Made by a program: the position numbers and the translations under genes. Positions 23,505 to 31,348 of a DNA stretch of 64,000 bases are shown here, in pieces. The notes under the pieces are model-generated. The model did no database searches. It was not told where the DNA came from and saw only the letters and a program-made list of their open reading frames with translations. Every line of letters begins with the position of its first letter. Within the stretch, counting starts at the first letter, position 1. The stretch is taken from assembly GCA_018136815.1 (NCBI GenBank), contig CM030945.1:656605-720604 (forward strand), given 5' to 3'. Source of the DNA: Isochrysis galbana (taxonomy: Eukaryota; Haptophyta; Isochrysidales; Isochrysidaceae).

Positions 23505-23770
23505 CTATGGCATGCCCGCCGTACGGAGCTGCTGTGCCACGGTATCGCGGGCATAGATGCTAGCCACGTCGGAATCCCACCGCCCGCGAGCCTTCAGCTG
23601 CTATGCGGTGCCCCCCGCATCGGCGAGGTCCGCCGCGCCGCCAATGCGGAAGCTATGAGTGATGAGTGAGCGCCGACGTGGGCGGGGTCCAGGGCGCCAT
23701 GTAGGCGCGCCGCCAGTCGCTTGGCGTAATGATTCAGCGTGCTCGTAGAGGGGGCAGGGGAATGGCCGGC
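23505..23770 (-). pseudogene. Tyrosine recombinase C-terminal remnant
   Basis: The minus strand reads LNHYAKRLAARLHGALDPAH, then after a frameshift THSFRIGGAADLADAGGTA, a TAG stop, and QLKARGRWDSDVASIYARDT. This is the C-terminal core of a tyrosine recombinase: HSFRIG supplies the His-x-x-Arg pair, and IYAR carries the probable nucleophilic Tyr. DIRS/Ngaro-type retrotransposons, Cryptons and some giant-virus elements encode such enzymes. With one frameshift and one stop it is inactive. No flanking RT or repeats identify its parent element. Confidence 0.65.
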
Positions 23771-23977
23771 AGGGGAGAGCCCGTGTGGGTGTGGTGAGTG
23801 ATGGGAGGCTGTGGCTGCTGTGTGTGCTGATGTGGATAGGCCCAGGCGGAAATATTCCGAAAAACTTGCCCAAATATTCAGCAAAAATATCCCATTTATA
23901 TGCCGGCGAGCTGCCCAAATATCCCGAAAAATATCTCGTTGTAGAGTTTTTTTTTGCGCGCGCGCGTTTCCGCATGT

Positions 23978-24240
23978 ATATATGTTACCCCCCAGGAGCC
24001 AACGCCCCCCAGGAGCTATCGGGGGGCCCCGAGAGCTATCGGGGGGAAATTTTCTCCCGATCGCCAACAGCCCCACCGAGAGCTATCGGGGGACCGAGAA
24101 AATCCCCCGAGAGCTATTGGGAGATTTTACGTCCCCCGGGGCCCCCATGAGCAATCTCCCAATAGCTCTCGGGGGATTTTCTCGGTCCCCCGATAGCTCT
24201 CGGTGGGGCGGTTGGCGATCGGGAGAAAATTTCCCCCCGA
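23978..24240. mobile_element. Foldback (hairpin) element of the CCGATAGC family
   Basis: The left arm (about 23,978-24,130) begins TATATGTTACCCCCCAGGAG and carries GAGAGCTATCGGGGG units. The right arm (24,150-24,240) is its near-perfect inverse (AATCTCCCAATAGCTCTCGG onward to GGCGATCGGGAGAAAATTTC). The whole unit can fold into one long hairpin with a loop of about 20 bp. The outermost right-end sequence present at 39.0 kb is missing, so the copy is truncated on that side. It is non-coding. Confidence 0.8.
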
Positions 24241-24607
24241 TGCGCGCGCACGAATGAGCTGTGGTGATGTGTCACAAGAGAGGTGAGGGGGCAGAACAAG
24301 ACGGGGGTTCTGTACCCTGGTGACCAAGACGGACACTGCTGTTGGAAGAGAACGACGCGAGGCGAGGGAGGCGGGTGGCAAGAGCAGAGGGGCGGAGAGT
24401 GCACAGTGGAGAGAGGGGAAGCGGCGCGACGAGGCCGAAGGGAGGGAGAAGAAGGTGGAGAGGAAGTGGCGTCAATGAGCGGCGGGCGAGGGGGGAGGGG
24501 GGCCGTGCGGGTGGGGCGGGCGGGGTGTCAGAATGCGCGGGGTGTCAGAATGCGCGGGAGAAGTGGCGAGCGCGGAGGGAGAGGGGCAGTTCTGAAAGCG
24601 CGCACCA

Positions 24608-25918
24608 CCCCGACACACGAACAGATTAAGGTCTCTGAGGACGAGCGCTACATCAGCAAACTCAACAATATATGGCTACATACGGACACGGACTACCTAG
24701 GCGAAATATCCGCCACCGGAGGAGTGGCGGACGCCGGAGAGATTCAACGCTACCACGCGCCGGCCCGATGGGAAGGCGGATACAAAGGACCGAGATACAT
24801 GGAATACCCCCTAGCGGACGAGTACGCTATGCAAAAAGGCAAACTCGCGCTTGACGCAATCGCGGTCTCGGACATTACGCGAGCCGCGCTCAAAACAACC
24901 GCGAAGAACGCCCCACAAGCGGCGAAACTTGCATGGGATAAACGCCTAGATATCACGAAAGAAGAATGGAAACACATAGCAAGGCTATACACACTCCCGC
25001 TGCTCACACATGAAGACAAACACCCACATTTTAAACATATCACCCACAGAAGAATCGGCACTAGAAACAGATTTGCGAAAAGCCACACGAATATGTGCCG
25101 ACTATGCCGCCGCCACCGCGAAGATTCGTGCCACTTAGCATGGTGCCCCGCGACGAAGAAAATATTCGAAACCATAGACACCCTTACCAACTACACGCCC
25201 CGCCCAAATAGGTCGCGCACACAAAAAGTCAAAGACAGGCTATTTGCATATCCCGGCGCTACCACCCCTGATAGCCTGAAGACCCTCTACATAATAGCAT
25301 GGAAACACATAATTAAAGGCTTTTATAAAGTAGAGTTCGAGTCATACAACTTCCACTATATACCAACTCTAGAAGCAACGCTCATGAGATTTACCACCCT
25401 GGTGAGAGCCCGAGCTACGCCGAGCCTCCACAACACCGCGAGAACGCGTAAGGCGGCCCAGGGAAGGAAACCTAAAATCAAAACTCCGGTGGAGCTCAGC
25501 GCTCCTACCTTCATAGAAGATGACAAAGGCCGCTTGAGAATGAGCGATAACCTCGGCCTAGTAGCAGAAGCGCTCGGCCTTGCCGAACGCCTCGCCTAGG
25601 ACCCAACTATACTTCGCCCCAAATGGACTTAGGGCACGAGAAGACAGAACGATAACAGAAAAACCAACGACGACACGACGCTCACACAACAACGGAAAGA
25701 AACATGTCACTCAGCGAACCAGGAGGGAGGCGAGTACCTTCGCTGGGGACAAGTGCAATCCGCCCAACCTGACCCCCCCCAACAACCTGAGCCCCGACGT
25801 AGAGCACAAGGGGAGTTGCCGCAAGGCGGGAAGTTAGGGAGTGGGAAGGAGGAGGGCGTGGCGACAGAAACGAAAGCCGGTGCCGCGCGCGTGGCGAGAA
25901 TATTAAAAGGTTTTTTTT
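24608..25918 (+). mobile_element. 5'-truncated LINE copy with 17-bp TSD
   Basis: The element is bounded by the direct repeat TCTGAAAGCGCGCACCA (24,591-24,607 and 25,919-25,935). It carries an uninterrupted ORF2 C-terminal frame from the left edge to TAG at 25,599, with DEWKHIARLYTLPLLTHEDK-type text and the zinc knuckle CRLCRRHREDSCHLAWC, ending LGLAERLA. The 3' UTR then ends GAGAATATTAAAAGG plus nine T. The open frame and exact duplication imply recent insertion. The apparent ORF extension upstream to 24,283 is host sequence in frame by chance. Confidence 0.9.
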
Positions 25919-26144
25919 TCTGAAAGCGCGCACCAGGCTATTGACAAAAAAAAACGATCGCTTTCAAAGGAAGTCGATCAATTTTCTTTGGAGGGAAACC
26001 AACATGGGATGAGATATCGTGATTTCAACGATATATCCACCCTGCCCCAAATCGAGTGAATGGAGTCAGACCACGTGTGTGTTTCAACATGTGAAGGGTC
26101 AAGTTGACTCAAGTAACCTCCAGGTGACAATGAAAGGTGTTAGC

Positions 26145-26482
26145 AGGGATGGGGATAATTGAACGCTTTTGGTCTTGCAAACGCAACACACATGGAACCA
26201 AAAGAGGGACATCCGCGAAAACGACGCAAACCACAAACTACACGCCCAACACGAGTCAAAGCGGGCACGCGGAACAGAAATGCGGATCAAAAGGCCTGCC
26301 CAAACCCACACTCCGAACCAGGCCTTAGGTAGCGCACCGAGGCCGGACCCCGGAAACCGAAGAAAAAGGAAAGAAGGGGGGCAGGGAACGAGGTGGAGGG
26401 AGGGAAGATAAGGGCGGTGTTAATTAGTAGCGGGAAGACCCGGGACTAGTAGGTGTGTAGCCCAGAATCTTCAGATGTTTTA
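26145..26482 (+). repeat. Retroelement 3' end, second family, copy 3
   Basis: It starts AGCAGGGATGGGGATAATTG, a motif also at 47,456, and passes through AAAAGGCCTGCCC. It ends GGTGTGTAGCCCAGAATCTT, then CAGATG and T-rich sequence. It has no coding content. Together with the preceding 25,936-26,144 it fills the gap between the LINE and the F-box gene. Confidence 0.5.
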
Positions 26483-26646
26483 TTTGTAGGTAGTGGTTCC
26501 ATTCGCCGCGAGTGCGGTAAGAATATTATGAAGTTTTTTATAGTGGTATATACTGTCGCGTTGCTCCCTCCTTGCATACTTGCATGACTTTTTGTAGCTG
26601 CCCTATACCCAATGGCATTGCATGGAGAGCAAATATTGAAACAGCG

Positions 26647-27534
26647 TTACGTGCCCGCAATCTCAAGGCTAACAGAAGAGAACACTGAATTAAGTTTCGA
26701 TGCGACATGAGCGGCAGCGCGTGCAGCTTGTCGGTGTCTCTCCCATTTGTCTCGCATCTCTTCAGCATATTTAGCCCATGCAAGCCGCTCGCTCATTGGC
26801 ATTTGCTTCCATTGGCGGCGACAATGGGCACCAAGTTGTCGAGATGCCTGCCGTTCCATCTCAGCTGCGACGAGTTGGCGCTTGACCATTTCACGAGCAA
26901 AAGCTGCGCTCTCTGCGGTACGCATAGATGTGCCTCGCTGACCACTTCGTTGAGGTGCACTATTCGGAGACGACCGCTGTGGCTGACGCTGCGGCGGTGA
27001 GCTGGTTGCAATCAATCCTACCTGTGTATTAAAGCGACTAGCCTCTGAAGCTGAGAAGAGACCCTCGGCACCGGGCGGCGGTGGTGGAAATTTTGACTCA
27101 CCAAGTGAACAGCGATGGAGGAGTGTGTGAAGACAATCGGCGGCTCCTGTATCTGTGCGCATGAGAGCCGCGGCGCGCTGTGATTTGGTTTCAGACCCAC
27201 CACACACAATGAAATTATGCACATCGGCGGCCGCACTCCATACACGGCAAGCCATGACCTCGTCGAGCACCATCTCATCTGTGGTCTCCTTTACCACTGC
27301 ATGAACGCGCGCCATCAGACGCACCGCAGCAACCACCCGGCCAGCACAGACGTCACGGAACGCGACGCAGACCAGTGGTAGCGCGCCTAGATGCGAGGCA
27401 GCATTCGGATCGATGCTGATCTGGGTCGCGATGCGCACGAGGAGTTCCTCGGGAAGGTCAAGAAGCTGGGGCGCCGCCATCGCGTGGGGGTCGGCGAGGA
27501 AACGACAGACGAACGTTTCACGTCTCCTCTCCAT
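26647..27534 (-). CDS. F-box-like protein with HMG-like C-terminal helix region
   Basis: An intronless frame of 295 residues; the ATG at 27,534 or the later Met at codon 19 (MAAPQLLDLPEELL) could start it. Residues 20-65 (LLDLPEELLVRIATQISIDP, LPLVCVAFRDVC) match an F-box, the Skp1-binding motif of SCF ubiquitin ligases. The middle is low complexity (a Pro run, then Ser/Gln/Arg). Residues 235-275 (RRQWKQMPMSERLAWAKYAE) resemble part of an HMG box but lack its full length. A substrate-recruiting role is inferred from the F-box alone. Confidence 0.6.
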   Translation of the reverse strand: MERRRETFVCRFLADPHAMAAPQLLDLPEELLVRIATQISIDPNAASHLGALPLVCVAFRDVCAGRVVAAVRLMARVHAVVKETTDEMVLDEVMACRVWSAAADVHNFIVCGGSETKSQRAAALMRTDTGAADCLHTLLHRCSLGESKFPPPPPGAEGLFSASEASRFNTQVGLIATSSPPQRQPQRSSPNSAPQRSGQRGTSMRTAESAAFAREMVKRQLVAAEMERQASRQLGAHCRRQWKQMPMSERLAWAKYAEEMRDKWERHRQAARAAAHVASKLNSVFSSVSLEIAGT

Positions 27535-27994
27535 TCATACAAATCTAGAGGGAGTAGGGGAAGGTCCGTTAGAGTTTTCTTGTCTGTGCTGGTTTAATCC
27601 TAGAGCAATGGAGCCCCTACCCCGAGATGGGGGTGTGCGCGATTGGTGACGGCTCGTCCGGTGTATGTGGCTAGGGATGTTAGCCAACAAGATGCTCTAC
27701 AAGACTCAATTTCAAACGAGGTTCGCCTTTCGCCTTGTGCACAACTTGCAACTTGTGCTCGGGTTCCTAGACCTAGATGCTAGATGATCCTAGATGGTAG
27801 GGCGGTCAAACAGTGTTTTTTTATAAGGGGTGAAAAAATGACCATCTCAGAATTGAGGAAATTTGAGGATTTTTCACGGTAGAAAGTTCCCAATACACCC
27901 AACTAGCACATATCCGGGGTCCATTAGGACCCGGACCCCCCCCCTTGGGCCCCAACAACAAAACGTAATCAAAAAACAAAAAAGACAGGAGACG

Positions 27995-28333
27995 CTAAAA
28001 TCGCAAAAGCTTGAAAAGCTCAACTTCAAGTCGAGACCGGGCGGGCTGCGTGCCCGTTTTCGACGATCCATCAGGATGGGAGACCCCGCCAGATACCAAA
28101 TACACAGGTCCCACCCGCATGGTCACGCCAATCGGACAGGCCGCGCCCTGATAAGGCGCCTTGCCTTCATTCGGTGCCAGTTTTTTTTTTGTCATAAACG
28201 TCGGATAGATAAAACCCGTAACGAAACGCTGGGGTGAGTCCGCGCGGCGAAAAAAGAAGAAAGCGCGCGGGGAGGAAGACGCCTCCGGATTGATCCTCGC
28301 GCGAGCGGCTCGCGCACGCGCAGTGGGGGGCAT
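27995..28333 (-). CDS. Hypothetical 112-aa protein in element B
   Basis: The ATG at 28,333 gives 112 residues. The second half (FVTGFIYPTFMTKKKLAPNE, GAACPIGVTMRVGPVYLVSG) reads as a folded beta-rich protein. The first 40 residues are low-complexity Arg/Ala, so the true start may be the Met at MTKKK. I recognise no family. It is divergent from the GNAT gene. The same strand upstream has a short frame, MARGDDPNRVLLGADPRNET. Confidence 0.4.
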   Translation of the reverse strand: MPPTARARAARARINPEASSSPRAFFFFRRADSPQRFVTGFIYPTFMTKKKLAPNEGKAPYQGAACPIGVTMRVGPVYLVSGGVSHPDGSSKTGTQPARSRLEVELFKLLRF

Positions 28334-28479
28334 GACGTGCGCTACCGACACTGAATACAAACACACTCCACCCGCGTTTCGTTACGAGGGTCCGCTCCCA
28401 AAAGAACGCGATTCGGGTCGTCCCCCCTCGCCATAAAATTCGGGTTAGGACAGGTAGGCGCCTCTTGGGTCGACGAAGG

Positions 28480-28875
28480 ATGCACGTGGTGCCCTTTTCG
28501 CACTGGAGCGCCGATATCCCACCGTCTTACTCGCGCCCCGCGAAAGGAGCGTTCGCCGTTGCTTCGACGAAGGGCTTGGTGCGCGTGAACCCGCTGTCGG
28601 GTGGGCGCTCGGGCGAGCTGTGCGACTTTTGGGTGACCCCCGATTGGCGCGGTCAAGGCGTTGGGGGGGCTTTGTTACGGGAAGCGATGCGTCTAGGGAT
28701 GCGGCGCCTGTGGTTGTGGACGTTGCTCGAGTCGGGGCCCGTCTCGTTGTATCATCGCGTGGGCTTCCGGGTAGCCCGCAGTGGAGTTCCCCGTCGGCTC
28801 GAGGCCCCCTCCCTTCGTTTGAGACATCCTTGGCTCGGCGAGAAAGCGGTGGTGCACATGGTTGTCAGTCTGTGA
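28480..28875 (+). CDS. GNAT-family N-acetyltransferase in element B
   Basis: The frame of 131 residues starts at the first ATG, 28,480 (MHVVPFSHW). The acetyl-CoA binding motif A is clear: CDFWVTPDWRGQGVGGALL (R/Q-x-x-G-x-G). It is followed by motif B, VSLYHRVGFRV. The N-terminal strands (GAFAVASTKGLVRVNPLSGG) also fit. The short length suits a minimal GNAT domain. The substrate is unknown. Its 3' end overlaps a second open frame shifted by +1, and the two might once have been one protein. As the only enzyme in the element it is cargo, not a mobility gene. Confidence 0.75.
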   Translation: MHVVPFSHWSADIPPSYSRPAKGAFAVASTKGLVRVNPLSGGRSGELCDFWVTPDWRGQGVGGALLREAMRLGMRRLWLWTLLESGPVSLYHRVGFRVARSGVPRRLEAPSLRLRHPWLGEKAVVHMVVSL

Positions 28876-29308
28876 CGAAGGCGGCGTGACCGAGTTAGAT
28901 AACGACAGTGAGTTCACATTCCTCCAAAAAAATGCGTATTTTTGGGATTCGAATGAGCTGCCCAAGAGCATCGATGCTCTGAAGAAAGGAGTGCTCAAGG
29001 CTGCCGCAGACAACGTGATCAGCTTCGCGGGGGGTATACTCTCACGAGTTTATATTCACACCCCCGACGAAATGGGGAAGAAAAAGGCGGAGTTCTGGTT
29101 GGAACATGTCCCGAGTGTGGCACTGAACAAGAAAGATTACGAGGACGCCGTCAAGGCCACCCTTCGGCTAATGTTTCCAACCATCGAGAAGAAAGTCCCA
29201 TCCTCCCAGGCCATCAAAAGCGCAATGTCCTGGTTGACGTCGCGCGGCTTCTTCAGACCGGCGAGAGGGGGGGCGAATCGCACCATTTCTTGGCGAAGAT
29301 TTTCGTAG
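28823..29308 (+). CDS. Hypothetical frame overlapping the GNAT 3' end
   Basis: About 160 codons are open without an upstream ATG; the first Met is at 29,072. The text is convincingly protein-like (LDNDSEFTFLQKNAYFWDSN, AADNVISFAGGILSRVYIHT, DAVKATLRLMFPTIEKK). It is helical and I assign no family. It overlaps the GNAT frame by about 50 bp in the +1 frame. It may be expressed by frameshifting, be fused to the GNAT after a lost base, or be a degraded gene. Confidence 0.45.
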   Translation, partial: DILGSARKRWCTWLSVCDEGGVTELDNDSEFTFLQKNAYFWDSNELPKSIDALKKGVLKAAADNVISFAGGILSRVYIHTPDEMGKKKAEFWLEHVPSVALNKKDYEDAVKATLRLMFPTIEKKVPSSQAIKSAMSWLTSRGFFRPARGGANRTISWRRFS

Positions 29309-29531
29309 CGTCAGGTAGCCCCCCCGGGAGGTTTTTATTGGGCACCGCGCCACGGTCAAAAAATGCAGCCCAACCCTTACTAATAGTTAAAAAGCCCCTG
29401 TTTGACCGCCCTATAGATGGGAAATACGTATTTACCGTATTTGGCCAGAGGCCAAATACATATGTATTTGGCTGTATTTGAAGCGCGTCCTGGGTTGTAG
29501 GCCTCGAATGTATTTGAAATGTATTTGGCCG

Positions 29532-31348
29532 GCAGCCGCTAGGACAAGGAGCGCCACGACTACATATGGGAGCGCATCCTTGAATGCAGCCCGGATGCCG
29601 TTGCCCGCCGCTTCCTCGGAGCACATTGAGCTCGGTCATGTTGCGATGCCCATGATGACGTTGAGATGATGCCGAACGCAAACGTGGTTGTGGTTGCCAC
29701 AATGCGCCCTCCTGAAATGCCGGCTGGGGCTGGGGGCCGCCCGTGCGCGGCGCGCGCGAGCCGCGAGCGCGGCGCGCGCGCGTGCGCGCAGGACCAGGCG
29801 CGCTCGAGCGCGGCGTGCGCGCGGGACAGCGGCCACCACCACCACACCACCACGCGCGCGGATCGCGACGCGTGCGTGGGCTTGGGGTTGTGAACACCGA
29901 TAGCGGCTCGCCATCGGCCGAGGGGAGGAGAGAGGGCAGAGGGCAGCGGCGGCGGCGGCCTACGTATGCGTTGGACGCAGGACGCGGAGGAGCGAGGAGC
30001 GGAGGCGGAGGCGTTCCGCGCGGGGGGGAAAGGCCCCCTTGCGGTATATGTGATATGTGGCCCCACTGTCCACTGTTTTTCGCACTGTTTTTTACTGTTT
30101 TTTTTCGATTCCCAAAAACAGCTGTTTTTAATGTTTTTCTAGCCCTCCCTCACCCGCTGTTTTTCACAGCTAGGTGCATGCTGCCCCCGCCCCCCCGCTG
30201 CGCCTCGCCTTTTCCTTTTCGCATGTTCGCGGGAGCGTAGCCCAAATTTCGTTGGTTTCCCACCCAAATTTCATGCACTTTTTTTTGTTGAGCGAGCCCA
30301 AATTTTGCAAAACATTTCGCGCAAACCTGGCCGGGGCCAAGGTAGGGGGGGACCCTGCGGAATCCCTGGACACCCAGGGGAGGTGGGAAATAGTGGTTAA
30401 CAAGAATGAGTGACCGGGCTACCGGTAGGGCAACGGAAGACGAGTTCCCCACACCGGGGGACGCCCCACCTACACACACACACCACACACACACACGAAA
30501 TGCTCAAGCTACCCACCACCAGCCCCTTTCGCCTCCTTGTTTCTAAGGGTGGAGCGGCACAAGGCACGAGCACAACTATAATTAGTCTAGGCCCCGCCAG
30601 GCTCCAGGTACCCGTAGAAAGGTGCACACACGGAGACGTGTAACGGGATGGCGACAAGCAGCGGACGGTGGTGTTGATGGGTCCAGAGCCGCGTACATGT
30701 GCGGTAAGAATCTGATGGGGTAGGAGTAGGAGTACTGATGGACCGGTCCGACATCAAGTGCACCCCGCCCGAGGTCTCGGCGAGAGGTCGACGCTTCTAC
30801 TCTCGGTACAAACAGCGGCAGAGCGACACATCCCCCCGTGGCCCATTCATCTCATTCATGGATTCCTTCCTCATTTCCTTCCCTCTCTCTCTCCTCGAGC
30901 GCACCGCCTCCGCCGGCTCGCTTTTCTCCCTCTTCTTCCCAATTATGGTATCCTCGACGGCTGGCACCTCTCTCTCTCTTGCTTCTTCCTCTCCTCACTC
31001 TCTCAACCACCCCCCCCCCCCCCCCCGCCTCTTCCCAGGATACAAGACTACCATTTCTCTATCCTCCAACCCCACCGTCGTCGGCCTCCAGCTCGCCCCC
31101 CTCCCGCGCCGACGGAGAGACCAGCCCCGTGACGGCACCGCGCCCCCCACCCCTTTTACTCGCCATCACCACCGCCGCCCCTCCGCCTCGCCTCCACGTG
31201 CTCGGCTCTCCCCTCCCCACACCACCCCGAGGTTCTCTGCCAGCCCCCATCGCTCCCGGCCCCTCCCTCAGCTGGCCCCTGAACACCGCTCCCTCGCCCA
31301 AAACCTCTCGCGCTCCGTTCCTCCCACTCCTCTCTCCCCTATTGCCCC
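29532..31348. other. GC-rich intergenic region with simple repeats
   Basis: There is no supported gene. A hydrophobic peptide, AAFKDALPYVVVALLVLAAA, is encoded on the minus strand at about 29,534-29,600 right against the MITE remnant and may be a relic. CTGTTTTT units repeat between 30,070 and 30,170. The run 30,890-31,348 is pyrimidine-rich, with a C run at about 31,010-31,026, and is probably the 5' UTR or promoter of the transporter. Confidence 0.4.

Larger units (their letters stand above)
27798..29413. mobile_element. TIR element family B, 1.6 kb, with 7-bp TSD and GNAT cargo
   Basis: The termini are TAGGGCGGTCAAACAG (27,798-27,813) and its exact inverse CTGTTTGACCGCCCTA (29,398-29,413). 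T-rich subterminal similarity follows inward. The flanking direct repeat is TAGATGG (27,791-27,797 and 29,414-29,420). The target was the MITE whose undisturbed form is at 287-469, so the empty site is known. Inside are a minus-strand ORF, a GNAT gene and an overlapping ORF, all intronless. No transposase is seen. Solo ends occur at 886 and 40,536. Confidence 0.85.
27789..29531. mobile_element. MITE copy 2, split by the family B element
   Basis: The first 9 bp (CCTAGATGG, 27,789-27,797) are separated from the rest of the element (29,414-29,531) by a 1.6-kb insertion. The right part matches 289-409 almost base for base. It is truncated after 29,531, where unrelated sequence begins. The split is diagnostic of a later insertion. 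Confidence 0.85.

Noticed and set aside
24283-24607. N-terminal 108 codons of the open frame that continues into the LINE ORF2
   Set aside because: The target-site duplication places the LINE edge at 24,608, so the upstream part is flanking sequence joined by chance.
29560-30066. Minus-strand frame of 168 codons
   Set aside because: It is Arg/Ala/Pro-rich GC-driven text with no motif; alternative frames are equally open.
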